Source: an uncultured Eubacteriales bacterium
Lineage (GTDB): Bacteria; Bacillota; Clostridia; Oscillospirales; Acutalibacteraceae
Direction of reading: 5' to 3'
NCBI GenBank assembly: GCA_934454655.1
Contig: CAKSFK010000002.1
Span: 52,174 to 116,173, forward strand
DNA: 64,000 nt
The position numbers were made by a program, and so were the translations under genes. Shown one piece after another: positions 8,908-16,662 of the stretch. Position 1 is the first letter of the stretch. The number at the start of each line of letters is the position of its first letter. The notes under the pieces are model-generated. The model worked only from the letters and a program-made list of their open reading frames with translations. It searched no databases and was not told where the DNA came from.

Positions 8908-10275
8908 TTAAAATCTTCCGTACGTCAGCTCTTTTAAATGCTTTTCAAGCTCGCTGTCCGAAATGGCAGTCTGTCTGCCGTTCTGATATTCGCTGTCAAC
9001 CCATTCCTTAAGAGCGATAACCGCCGGGTCTTTTTTATCAACCTCGTTTTCTCCCTTAAGCCCGTAATTGCGGTTTATCCAGTAAGCAATTCCCGCAAGT
9101 CCGCTTGTTTTGCCCACGGAAACCGACGCGGGCCTGTTAAGGATTTTCTCCGTATCAAAGATATTGTATATTTCCTCGTCCTTTAAAAGTCCGTCGGCGT
9201 GTATGCCCGCCTTTGTAACATTAAAGTTTTTGCCCACAAACGGCGTCATGGGCGGTATTTTATAGCCAATTTCGTGCTTGAAATATTCGGCGATCTCGGT
9301 TATTGCGGTTGTGTCCATACCGTCAAGCGAGCCGCGAAGCGACGCATACTCCATAACCATAGCCTCAAGCGGAATGTTGCCCGTTCTCTCACCTATGCCG
9401 AGCAGTGAGCAGTTGACAGCCGAAGCGCCGTAAAGCCATGCGGTTGAGGCGTTTGCCACCGCCTTGTAAAAATCGTTGTGACCGTGCCATTCAAGCATTT
9501 CGCTCGGCACATCGGAATAATGCTGCAAGCCGTAAATAATGCCGGGAACACTGCGCGGCAGGGCAACCTCGGGGTACGGCACGCCGTAGCCCATAGTGTC
9601 GCACGCACGTATTCTTACGGGTATCTTAGCCTGTGACGACATTTTCATAAGCTCATTTACAAACGGAACCACAAAGCCGTAAAAATCCGCCCTTGTAATA
9701 TCCTCAAGGTGACAGCGCGGCATAACGCCCGCCTCAAACGCCTCGGAAACCGCCTCAAGGTACATTTTCATTGCCTCGCCGCGGGTCTTTTTAAGCTTTT
9801 TGAAAATGTGGTAATCGCTGCAGGACACCAAAATGCCCGTTTCCCTGATGCCGAGGTCGCGCACAAGCTTAAAATCCTCTTTGCTGGCACGTATCCAGGT
9901 AGTAATTTCGGGGAATTTAAGCCCCAACGCCTGACATTTTTCAACCGCTTCCCTGTCCTTTTTGCTGTAAACAAAAAATTCGGTCTGACGAATTATTCCG
10001 TAAGGACCGCCAAGCTTTGACATCAGCTTGTAAAGATTAACTATCTGCTCTACCGTGTACGGTTCAACCGACTGCTGACCGTCACGCAGAGAGGTATCGG
10101 TTATCCATATATCTTTCGGCATTCCCATAGGCACTCTGCGGTGATTGAACGCCACGCGCGGAACGTCCTCATATGTATAAAAATCCCTGTATAAATTAGG
10201 TTCCGCAACGTCCTGCAAGGAATATCTGTAAGTATCCTGCTCAAGTAAATTCGTCTTGTTAGAAAGCTCAAGCAT
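8908..10275 (-). CDS. Re-citrate synthase (homocitrate/isopropylmalate synthase superfamily)
   Basis: About 455 aa. It belongs to the DRE-TIM metallolyases, with WITDTSLRDGQQS near residue 60, HGHNDFYKAVANAS supplying the HxH metal ligands, and GIGERTGN. The pattern PYTVEQIVNLYKLMSKLGGP followed by IRQTEFFVYSKKDREAV is that of the clostridial Re-face citrate synthases known from Clostridium kluyveri, which condense acetyl-CoA with oxaloacetate. No conventional Si-citrate synthase is in the window. The start is the ATG at 10275, with GGGGGAG eight bases upstream. It leads the citrate operon. A homocitrate synthase for the aminoadipate route is possible but unneeded, since lysine is made through DAP here. 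Confidence 0.85.
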   Translation of the reverse strand: MLELSNKTNLLEQDTYRYSLQDVAEPNLYRDFYTYEDVPRVAFNHRRVPMGMPKDIWITDTSLRDGQQSVEPYTVEQIVNLYKLMSKLGGPYGIIRQTEFFVYSKKDREAVEKCQALGLKFPEITTWIRASKEDFKLVRDLGIRETGILVSCSDYHIFKKLKKTRGEAMKMYLEAVSEAFEAGVMPRCHLEDITRADFYGFVVPFVNELMKMSSQAKIPVRIRACDTMGYGVPYPEVALPRSVPGIIYGLQHYSDVPSEMLEWHGHNDFYKAVANASTAWLYGASAVNCSLLGIGERTGNIPLEAMVMEYASLRGSLDGMDTTAITEIAEYFKHEIGYKIPPMTPFVGKNFNVTKAGIHADGLLKDEEIYNIFDTEKILNRPASVSVGKTSGLAGIAYWINRNYGLKGENEVDKKDPAVIALKEWVDSEYQNGRQTAISDSELEKHLKELTYGRF

Positions 10276-10301
10276 TTTGTTCACTCCCCCAAATGTATCA
10301 A

Positions 10302-10338
10302 TGTATACAATTATACACGTTCTGCTGTTTCTTGTCAA
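10302..10338 (-). promoter_or_regulatory. Sigma-A promoter of the citrate operon with an embedded GntR-type operator
   Basis: On the minus strand TTGACA (10333-10338) and TATAAT (10310-10315) are both perfect consensus hexamers and are exactly 17 bases apart. Just downstream, covering the expected start site, is the palindrome TGTATACA at 10302-10309. It belongs to a wider element in which TGTAT and ATACA half-sites are separated by six bases (10294-10309), and GTATA and TATAC half-sites by four. FCD-type GntR proteins often bind TTGTATACAA-like palindromes, and such a regulator is the second gene of this operon. A repressor bound here would block transcription start. Confidence 0.8.
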
Positions 10339-10402
10339 TACTATTATTGAATAAGCAGGAAATAAAGGCGCAAACTAACGGAAAAAAGAAAAGGATGATA
10401 CC

Positions 10403-11107
10403 GTGGCTATTCTTAAGGTTATTATAACATCTGTTGTTTCGCTTGTTGTGTTATTTTTGTTAACAAAATTAGTGGGCAATAAACAGCTGTCCGAACTTAA
10501 TATGTTTGACTATATTGTAAGCATTACAATAGGTTCCATTGCAGCTGAAATGGCAACCGAGCTTGAAAACCCCGAGAGACCGCTTGTCGCGATGGTGATT
10601 TATGCGGTCATATCGTTCGCAGTTTCTGTTTTGTGCTCAAAGTGTCTGCCGGTTAGACGCCTTGTATTCGGTCATTCGGTAATACTGATGCAAAACGGAA
10701 AGCTTTACCGCGATAATTTCAAAAGGAGCAGGCTTGACCTTAACGAATTTCTTATGCAGTGCAGACTTAACGGTTTTTACGACCTGTCCGCGGTAGACAC
10801 CGCCGTTATGGAAGCAAGCGGAAAAATAAGCTTTATGCCGTATTCGGGCAAGCGCCCCGCAACACCCGAGGATTTAAAGATCGTGCCGAATGCCGAAAAG
10901 CTGTTTTATAACGTTATAATGGACGGAGCGATATTAAAAGAAAACCTCCGCAGTTCGGGCAAGGATGAAAATTGGCTTAAAAACGAACTGAAAGCGCAGG
11001 GATTTAAAAACACAAATCGGATATATCTCGCAACGCTTGACAGCTCGGGCACGCTTAACGTGTTCGAGAATATTGACGGCAACAATAAAAACGATTTTTT
11101 CGAATAG
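10403..11107 (+). CDS. DUF421-domain membrane protein (YetF/YcaP-like)
   Basis: 234 aa. Three hydrophobic segments fill the first 90 residues, with LLTKLVGNKQLSELNMFDYIVSITIGS in between; that stretch and the following IAAEMATE mark DUF421. The cytoplasmic C-terminal half has the paired beta domain with LDLNEFLMQCRLNGFYDLS and a conserved DTAVMEASGKISF. The start is a GTG with AAGG upstream. Relatives such as YetF of Bacillus are spore-associated membrane proteins, but a biochemical role is not established. It diverges from the citrate operon and is closed by its own terminator. Confidence 0.85.
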   Translation: MAILKVIITSVVSLVVLFLLTKLVGNKQLSELNMFDYIVSITIGSIAAEMATELENPERPLVAMVIYAVISFAVSVLCSKCLPVRRLVFGHSVILMQNGKLYRDNFKRSRLDLNEFLMQCRLNGFYDLSAVDTAVMEASGKISFMPYSGKRPATPEDLKIVPNAEKLFYNVIMDGAILKENLRSSGKDENWLKNELKAQGFKNTNRIYLATLDSSGTLNVFENIDGNNKNDFFE

Positions 11108-11130
11108 AACCGCCGTTTCGGCGGCTTTGA

Positions 11131-11162
11131 TGCAGAGCTTCTGCGGCTCTGCATTTTTTTCT
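11131..11162 (+). terminator. Rho-independent terminator after the DUF421 gene
   Basis: TGCAGAGC (11131-11138) pairs with GCTCTGCA (11146-11153) around a seven-base loop and is followed by seven T residues. A smaller GCCG/CGGC hairpin precedes it. Confidence 0.88.
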
Positions 11163-11190
11163 TGTAATTAAACTGCTTTTGGGGTATAAT
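11162..11190 (+). promoter_or_regulatory. Sigma-A promoter for the M50-scpAB-ytfJ-dacF-rluB operon
   Basis: TTGTAA at 11162-11167 and TATAAT at 11185-11190 are separated by 17 bases. The expected transcript starts near 11197, about 20 bases before the chosen start codon. Confidence 0.7.
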
Positions 11191-11215
11191 ACTAGGTAAG
11201 AATGGAGTGGTATGC

Positions 11216-11905
11216 TTGCTTAGTCAACTGATTTCCGGCAGTCTGAGCCTTGAAGGCGCGATAGTTTATATTCTTTCGTCGCTTGTGGTAATTTTTTTAA
11301 CGTTGCCGGTTCACGAATTTGCTCACGGTTTCGCCGCAACAAAGCTCGGTGACCCCACTCCGCGCTATCAGGGCAGAATGACGCTTAACCCCTTCGCGCA
11401 CATAGATTATCTGGGCGCCGCCTGCATACTTCTGTTCGGTTTCGGCTGGGCAAAGCCCGTGGGCGTTAACACGCGTTACTTTAAAAATCCCAAGCGGGAT
11501 ATGGCCTTAACCGCGCTTGCAGGTCCGCTTTCAAACCTTATTGTCGCGCTTGCCGCTTTGATCATAGCAAACATATTCAGATTTTTTATAACAGGTTTTG
11601 CTTCCCTGTTTATTTATTTTCACCTTTTCTTTTATTATATTGCCTATATAAACGTCTCACTTGCGGTGTTTAATCTGATACCCATTCCGCCGCTTGACGG
11701 CTCGCGCCTGTTATCGGCGCTTTTACCGTACAAGCAGTATTATGCCCTTATGCGTTACGAACGGTATATTTTTTGGGGGCTTTTGGCGCTTTTATGGTTC
11801 GGGGTTCTTGATATTCCGCTTGAATTTCTTACCGACAAGGTTATGTGGCTCTTAAATCTTGCCGCCGACCTGCCTTTCAGACTTATTACGCTTATTAAGG
11901 GTTAG
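11216..11905 (+). CDS. Site-2 protease family (M50) membrane metalloprotease
   Basis: About 229 aa with four to five membrane segments. HEFAH in the first helix supplies the zinc ligands and catalytic Glu, preceded by VIFLTLPV and followed by GFAATKLGDPTPRYQGRMTLNPF. The third ligand comes from NLIPIPPLDGSRL, the usual N-x-x-P-x-x-P-L-D-G motif. These proteases cut substrates within the membrane; this short soluble-domain-free type has no PDZ domain and no known substrate. I prefer the TTG at 11216, eight bases after GGAG; GTG at 11207 overlaps that site. First gene of the scpAB operon, a common Firmicutes order. Confidence 0.87.
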   Translation: MLSQLISGSLSLEGAIVYILSSLVVIFLTLPVHEFAHGFAATKLGDPTPRYQGRMTLNPFAHIDYLGAACILLFGFGWAKPVGVNTRYFKNPKRDMALTALAGPLSNLIVALAALIIANIFRFFITGFASLFIYFHLFFYYIAYINVSLAVFNLIPIPPLDGSRLLSALLPYKQYYALMRYERYIFWGLLALLWFGVLDIPLEFLTDKVMWLLNLAADLPFRLITLIKG

Positions 11906-11909
11906 CTGT

Positions 11910-12629
11910 ATGGAATACACACCTTCTTACAGGCTTGAGGGATTTGAAGGCCCACTTGACCTGCTTTTGCAGCTCATAGCAAAAAACAAGCTTAATATTT
12001 ACGATATACCGCTTGTCACCCTCATTGACCAATACCTCGAACAGATAGAGCTGTTCAAGGCTGAGGAAATGGAGATTGAAAGCGAATTTCTTGAAATGGC
12101 GTCAAGACTTTTGTATATTAAAACCGTAAGCCTTCTGCCTAAACACGATGAAATAATAAAGCTTAAGGAAGAACTTACGGGTGAACTGCTTGAATATATG
12201 GTATGCCGTAAGGTTGCGGCGGAGCTTGGCGAAATGCAGGGCGGGTATGACCGCTTTGTACGCACCCCCACCGAGCCGGAACCCGATAAGACCTATGAAC
12301 TTATCCATCAAAAGGACGTTATGTACCTTTCGTATATGTCGGCGGTGGGGCGCGGGCAGAGAAAGCTTCCGCCGTCTACCGCACCGTTTACCAAAATTGT
12401 TGCGCGCAAAATTGTTGCCGTTTCAACCAGAATAGTGTTTGTTATAAGGAATTTGTGGAGCGGCGGCAGCAAAAAGCTAAGCGCGCTTTACAAAACCTCG
12501 CACAGCCGTTCGGAGCTTGTGGCAACGTTTCTTGCGGTTTTGGAGCTGTGCAAGGCAAACCGCATAAGGGTTGACGGCGACAACGACAACGCGCAGATAA
12601 CACTTATTAAGGAGCATAAACGCAGATGA
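11910..12629 (+). CDS. scpA: Segregation and condensation protein A
   Basis: About 239 aa. ScpA is the kleisin that links SMC heads to ScpB in the condensin complex that compacts and separates chromosomes. The N terminus reads LEGFEGPLDLLLQLIAKNKLNIYDIPLVTLIDQYLEQ, the SMC-binding helical region found in every ScpA, and the C-terminal winged helix ends with VTFLAVLELCK-type residues (VATFLAVLELCKANRI). Start ATG at 11910, after AAGG; an upstream in-frame codon lies within the M50 gene. Its end overlaps scpB by four bases. Confidence 0.93.
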   Translation: MEYTPSYRLEGFEGPLDLLLQLIAKNKLNIYDIPLVTLIDQYLEQIELFKAEEMEIESEFLEMASRLLYIKTVSLLPKHDEIIKLKEELTGELLEYMVCRKVAAELGEMQGGYDRFVRTPTEPEPDKTYELIHQKDVMYLSYMSAVGRGQRKLPPSTAPFTKIVARKIVAVSTRIVFVIRNLWSGGSKKLSALYKTSHSRSELVATFLAVLELCKANRIRVDGDNDNAQITLIKEHKRR

Positions 12630-13201
12630 CCTTAACAGAGCTTGTGCCGGCCTTTGAGGCGGTACTTTTTGCCGGCGGCGAACCGGTGAGCATTGACCGT
12701 TTTTCTCAGGTTTTTGAAATTACGCCCGAGGAGGTCGGCGAGGTAATGGATATGCTTGAGGCAAAGCTGAAAAAGAAAAACGGCGGACTCTCTCTTGTGC
12801 GGCTTGAAAACACATATCAGATGACCACAAAGCCAGAATACGCCGCATTTATTAAAAAAATGTTTGAAATAAAGCGCAGAACGCCGCTTTCCCCCGCCGC
12901 CCTTGAGGTTTTGGCTGTTGTTGCGTATAACCAGCCCGTTACAAAATCCTTTATTGAACAGGTGCGCGGGGTTGACTGCTCGGGCGTTGTGACCACACTT
13001 GTTGAAAAGGGACTTATTGAAGAGCGGGGCAGGCTGGAGCTTCCGGGCAGACCGCTTTTGTACGGCACAACAAAAAATTTTTTGCGCTGTTTTTCAATGA
13101 GCGACCTTTCCGAACTGCCGCCTCTGCCCAAAAACGAAAACGCCGCGGACGAGGTGGGAGAACAGCTGCCGATTGACGAAAACGATTCCGCGGAGCAGTA
13201 A
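12626..13201 (+). CDS. scpB: Segregation and condensation protein B
   Basis: 191 aa. ScpB dimerises through two winged-helix domains and binds the middle of ScpA. Typical stretches are AVLFAGGEPVSIDRF at the N terminus, LSPAALEVLAVVAYNQPVTKSFIEQVRGVD in the centre, and LIEERGRLELPGRPLLYGTT before the end. The last 25 residues are acidic and disordered. ATGA overlap with scpA indicates coupled translation. Confidence 0.94.
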   Translation: MTLTELVPAFEAVLFAGGEPVSIDRFSQVFEITPEEVGEVMDMLEAKLKKKNGGLSLVRLENTYQMTTKPEYAAFIKKMFEIKRRTPLSPAALEVLAVVAYNQPVTKSFIEQVRGVDCSGVVTTLVEKGLIEERGRLELPGRPLLYGTTKNFLRCFSMSDLSELPPLPKNENAADEVGEQLPIDENDSAEQ

Positions 13202-13213
13202 GAGGTATTTTGT

Positions 13214-13819
13214 ATGACCGCAGTAATAATTATTCTTGCAGTTTTGGCTGTTGTTCTGCTTTTGCTTTTTCTCCCCCTTTGCGCGCAAATTGAATTTAAC
13301 GGCACATTTTCGGTCAAGATAAAATATGCGGGCATATCCGTTTACAATTCTTTAAAGTCCGCAAGGACCGAAGAAAAAGCGGAAGATAAGACCGACAACA
13401 AAAAAAACAGCACAAAAAGATTTGAAATGTTTGAAGGCTTAAAGCAAAAGCACGGAACACTCGGAGCCGTTAAAGAACTTTTCTCGCTTTTAAGGGCTGT
13501 TACGGAAAAGCTTAAATACAAGCTAAAACACATTAAGTTTAAAAATATTTTTCTTTTAATCCGCATATGCAGTGCAAACGCGGCGGACACGGCGATAGAA
13601 TACGGCAGTGTTTGCGCCGCCGTATACCCGGTTCTTTCACTGCTGGACACATTTTCAAACGTTAAATACAAAAAAATAGATATTGCCGCCGATTTCGACT
13701 CGGACAAGCCGCGGATAAGTTTCTCGGCAACCGTGGAAAGCAGGATATTCTTTTTGCTGATGATTGCGCTCTGCGCGTTCGGCGAATATGATAAATTTAA
13801 AAAGAGGAATGGATTATGA
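13214..13819 (+). CDS. DUF2953 membrane-anchored protein (YtfI-like)
   Basis: 201 aa. The N-terminal hydrophobic segment (residues 3-22) is followed by a beta-rich region, a charged linker near residues 52-66, and a hydrophobic C terminus. YtfI of Bacillus, also DUF2953, lies directly before ytfJ, and the same order holds here with an ATGA overlap. Members are linked to sporulation by context. No catalytic motif is visible, so function remains unknown. Ribosome binding site is GAGG before the ATG. Confidence 0.75.
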   Translation: MTAVIIILAVLAVVLLLLFLPLCAQIEFNGTFSVKIKYAGISVYNSLKSARTEEKAEDKTDNKKNSTKRFEMFEGLKQKHGTLGAVKELFSLLRAVTEKLKYKLKHIKFKNIFLLIRICSANAADTAIEYGSVCAAVYPVLSLLDTFSNVKYKKIDIAADFDSDKPRISFSATVESRIFFLLMIALCAFGEYDKFKKRNGL

Positions 13820-14199
13820 GCGATAACAGCATTAAAAATTTAATGGATGTGACAATGGATAAGCTGCGTGCAATGGTGGACGCCAACACAATAATCGGCG
13901 ATCCTATCGTTGTGGGCGACGTAACGCTTATACCGGTTTCAAAGGTGTCGTTCGGCGTTGCAACCGGCGGCAGTGATTTCGCAAGCCGCAACCGCCAGGA
14001 TATGTTCGGCGGAGGCGGAGGCGCAGGGGTTACCGTTTCCCCTGTTGCGTTTATTGCGATAAACGGCGGGGATGTTAAAATGATGCCGGTCTACAACGAG
14101 CTTTCGTCGCTTGACAAGGCGTTTGCAATGGCACCCGACGTGCTTGAAAAGGCGAAGCAGGTTTTTTCAAAGCAGAAAAAAGACAGCGCCGACAAGTAA
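13816..14199 (+). CDS. ytfJ: Spore protein YtfJ (GerW family)
   Basis: 127 aa. The family signature is present throughout: VDANTIIGDPIVVGDVTLIPVSKVSFGVATGG, a glycine-rich loop (MFGGGGGAG), then VSPVAFIAINGGDVKMMPV. GerW of Bacillus is a spore protein needed for normal germination and for stability of germination components. Four-base overlap with the DUF2953 gene couples the two. Absence of membrane segments or signal peptide suggests it stays in the cell or forespore. Confidence 0.92.
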   Translation: MSDNSIKNLMDVTMDKLRAMVDANTIIGDPIVVGDVTLIPVSKVSFGVATGGSDFASRNRQDMFGGGGGAGVTVSPVAFIAINGGDVKMMPVYNELSSLDKAFAMAPDVLEKAKQVFSKQKKDSADK

Positions 14200-14247
14200 T
14201 ATAGCCGCCCCACGGACAGTATATTTTTGTGTGGGGTGAGGCTTTAA

Positions 14248-15369
14248 ATGAAAAAATTGATATGTTTTGCGGTTTTGTTTTGTCTGCTCTCCTCGTTCGG
14301 CGCTTCGGCACTTGAAACCTCCGCAAAGGCGGCGGCAGTAATAAATGCTGACACCGGCGAGATTATTTACGCCGAAAACGCAGACGAACGCCTGCCTATG
14401 GCAAGCACAACAAAAATTATGTCGGCGCTTCTTCTTTGTGAAAACGCGGATATGGAAAAAGAAATAACCGTAACGGCTCAAATGCTCAAGGTTGAGGGGT
14501 CGTCAATGGGGCTGATGCCCGGCGACAGGGTTACGTACCGCGACCTGCTTTACGGTATGATGCTCGCCTCCGGCAATGACGCGGCAAACGTGACCGCCGT
14601 TTCGCTTGCGGGTACAACCGAAAAGTTTGCGGAGATGATGAACAAACGCGCCGCCGAGCTGGGACTTACACAGACGCATTTCGTCACGCCTTCGGGGCTT
14701 GACGCGGACGGCCACTGCACAACCGCGCGCGAGCTTGCACTGCTTGCGGCGGCGGCGCTTAAAAACAATGACTTTGCAAAGGCGGCGGCAAGCGAAAGCG
14801 CGGTTTTGAATTACGGCAATCCGCCTTACAGAAGAGTGCTTAAAAATCACAACAAAATACTTAGGCTTTTTGACGGCGCGATAGGCGTAAAAACAGGCTT
14901 TACAAAAAAATCCGGCAGATGCCTTGTAACGGCGGCAAGGCGTGACGGCAAGACCGCGGTTGCGGTAACGCTAAACGACCCGAACGACTGGCAGGATCAC
15001 ATCGCGCTGCTGGAATACGGGCTTAACTCTATTGAGCAGACGCGCTTTTCACCTCCCGTTACCGGATATTCGATTCCGGTTATAGGTTCCGACACACAGG
15101 AAATTCAAATTTTTATTGAACCGCTCACGGTCAACACAACCAAAACACAGAGCATCGGCTGTAAAATAGATCTGCCGCATTTTGTTTATGCCCCGATTGC
15201 CAAGGGCGACGTTATAGGAACCGTTGTTTATACATTTGAAAATGAAGAGATTGCCCGAATCGAGCTTACGGCGCCGCTGAGCATTTCCACCGCCGACGCG
15301 CCCGAGCCGTTTTTAAAACGGGTGTTTTTCAATATAAAATTCATAATGCAAAATTTATGCTGTACTTAG
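14248..15369 (+). CDS. D-alanyl-D-alanine carboxypeptidase (DacF/DacB-like, low-molecular-weight PBP)
   Basis: 373 aa with a signal peptide (KKLICFAVLFCLLSSFGASA, residues 2-21). The serine active-site motifs are all visible: STTK with the nucleophile Ser near residue 54, SGND, and KTGFTKKSG. The enzyme removes the terminal D-Ala from stem peptides outside the membrane. A C-terminal beta domain follows, and the final 25 residues include an amphipathic or membrane anchor. In Bacillus, dacF and dacB act on spore cortex; placement after ytfJ fits a sporulation role. A hairpin CCCCAC/GTGGGG overlaps its ribosome binding region. Confidence 0.9.
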   Translation: MKKLICFAVLFCLLSSFGASALETSAKAAAVINADTGEIIYAENADERLPMASTTKIMSALLLCENADMEKEITVTAQMLKVEGSSMGLMPGDRVTYRDLLYGMMLASGNDAANVTAVSLAGTTEKFAEMMNKRAAELGLTQTHFVTPSGLDADGHCTTARELALLAAAALKNNDFAKAAASESAVLNYGNPPYRRVLKNHNKILRLFDGAIGVKTGFTKKSGRCLVTAARRDGKTAVAVTLNDPNDWQDHIALLEYGLNSIEQTRFSPPVTGYSIPVIGSDTQEIQIFIEPLTVNTTKTQSIGCKIDLPHFVYAPIAKGDVIGTVVYTFENEEIARIELTAPLSISTADAPEPFLKRVFFNIKFIMQNLCCT

Positions 15370-15377
15370 GAGATAAA

Positions 15378-16127
15378 ATGAAGGATAACAAAATAAGACT
15401 GCAAAAGCATCTATCCGAATGCGGAATTGCGTCGCGCCGTAAGGCGGAAGAACTTATAGAACAAGGCAAGGTCAAGGTGAACGGCCACGTTGCCGTTATA
15501 GGTTTAAAGGTTGACCCCAAGCGCGATAAGGTCACGGTTCGCGGAAAAGTTGTTGTGCCTGTTAAAGAAAAGGTATACCTGATGCTTAATAAACCGCGCG
15601 GCTTTGTGACCACGGCAAATGACGAGCTGGGAAGAAAAAATGTGTGCGACCTTGTTGCCGACGCGGGCGTAAGGCTCTTTCCCGTAGGCAGACTTGACCG
15701 CGACAGCGAGGGCTTGCTTTTAATGACGAACGACGGCGAGTTTGCAAACAGGCTTACGCACCCCTCGTCCCACGTAAATAAAACCTATCGAGTTACCGTA
15801 AAAGGAAATGTGATCGAGGAAAATCTGCTTAAAATGAAAGAGGGCATTGTGCTTGACGGCAAGAAAACTCTCCCGTGCGACTGCTTTGTTGCCGAGCGCA
15901 AGCCAGACAGAACAGTGCTTATTTTTGTTATAACCGAGGGCAGAAACCGCCAGATAAGAAGAATGTGCGAAGCGGTGGGGCTTGAGGTCGTAAGGCTTAA
16001 ACGAACCGAAATTGCGGGCGTTAAGCTGGGTATGCTGCCGCAGGGCAAGTGGCGGCCGCTTAACGAAAGAGAAATGCGCCGACTGACGGGCGTTTCGTCC
16101 CAATCGAGCGCGGCGCGGGAGGAGTAA
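15378..16127 (+). CDS. rluB: rRNA pseudouridine synthase, RluB/RsuA family
   Basis: About 249 aa. An S4 RNA-binding domain (RLQKHLSECGIASRRKAEELIEQGKVKVNG) is followed by the pseudouridine synthase fold. The catalytic Asp lies in FPVGRLDRDSEGLLLMTNDGEF, and GRNRQIRRMCEAVG is the RsuA/RluB/RluE/RluF signature. It converts a specific uridine in rRNA to pseudouridine; RluB of Firmicutes acts on 23S helix 89. Start ATG at 15378 has AGGAGA six bases before; an upstream in-frame codon lies inside dacF. Confidence 0.92.
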   Translation: MKDNKIRLQKHLSECGIASRRKAEELIEQGKVKVNGHVAVIGLKVDPKRDKVTVRGKVVVPVKEKVYLMLNKPRGFVTTANDELGRKNVCDLVADAGVRLFPVGRLDRDSEGLLLMTNDGEFANRLTHPSSHVNKTYRVTVKGNVIEENLLKMKEGIVLDGKKTLPCDCFVAERKPDRTVLIFVITEGRNRQIRRMCEAVGLEVVRLKRTEIAGVKLGMLPQGKWRPLNEREMRRLTGVSSQSSAAREE

Positions 16128-16133
16128 TCTTAA

Positions 16134-16511
16134 ATGATAACGGTATTTCCCATAAAAGACAGAGAAAAAACAGCGGAGTATTTTGAGAAATGCGGCTGTA
16201 AATACTCAGCACATTCGGGATGCTGCGAGGCAATGTGCGGAAACGAAACTTTGGGTTACGGCATTTATGAGCTTGATGAAAGCAAAATGACGGTGCTGTC
16301 GGTAGAGTCTGAAAACGGACTTATGCTGGCGGACGGCATTTTACGCGGTGTCCTTCATCTGGCTTCTCGCCGCGGTATAAGCGAGGTTTATTGCTCCGAC
16401 AAAGCTTTGCCGCTTTGCGAAAAACTGGGTTTTATAAAAAGCAAAGAAGAAAAACTGCTTGATATTTCTCTTCTTACAAAGGATTGCTGCCACACTAACA
16501 AACGGCACTGA
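16134..16511 (+). CDS. Small uncharacterised protein, possibly a reduced GNAT-like fold
   Basis: 125 aa with GGAGG nine bases before the ATG, directly after rluB. The ending MLADGILRGVLHLASRRGISEVYCSDKALPLCEKLGFIKS resembles the C-terminal half of GNAT acetyltransferases, where a helix binds CoA and a final L-x-x-x-G-F strand closes the sheet. The R/Q-x-x-G-x-G/A pyrophosphate loop is not evident, so activity is doubtful. Seven cysteines, with CGCKYSAHSGCCEAMC near residues 20-35, are unusual. It ends the operon before a terminator. Confidence 0.5.
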   Translation: MITVFPIKDREKTAEYFEKCGCKYSAHSGCCEAMCGNETLGYGIYELDESKMTVLSVESENGLMLADGILRGVLHLASRRGISEVYCSDKALPLCEKLGFIKSKEEKLLDISLLTKDCCHTNKRH

Positions 16512-16529
16512 TATGCATTAAAATTCACG

Positions 16530-16577
16530 GCTGTTGCCGCGCGGAAAAATTCCGCGCGGCAGCAGCCTCTTTATTTT
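16530..16577 (+). terminator. Terminator closing the scpAB-rluB operon
   Basis: A long stem pairs GCTGTTGCCGCGCGGA (from 16530) with TCCGCGCGGCAGCAGC (ending 16566) around AAAAT, with one G-T wobble. TCTTTATTTTT follows. It insulates spoIIGA from upstream transcription. Confidence 0.85.
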
Positions 16578-16643
16578 TCGACCTAAACCAATATTATTTT
16601 CTGCCACACTGCGACATATTACGCGGTATAACTGGCGTATAAT
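16577..16643 (+). promoter_or_regulatory. Putative Spo0A-controlled promoter of spoIIGA-sigE
   Basis: Two near matches to the 0A box in its TTCGACA orientation occur: TTCGACC at 16577-16583 and TGCGACA at 16610-16616, each six of seven. Their centres are 33 bases apart, about three helical turns. TATAAT at 16638-16643 has no good -35 at 17 bases. In Bacillus the spoIIG promoter is a sigma-A promoter with unsuitable spacing that depends on phosphorylated Spo0A, so this arrangement is what one would expect. Short motifs, hence moderate confidence. Confidence 0.5.
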
Positions 16644-16662
16644 AATTACGGGGGCGGTATGC

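Noticed and set aside
8908..10275. Homocitrate synthase of an aminoadipate lysine pathway
   Set aside because: Lysine is made through dapF-dapL-lysA in the same window, and the sequence phrasing and neighbours fit clostridial Re-citrate synthase better.
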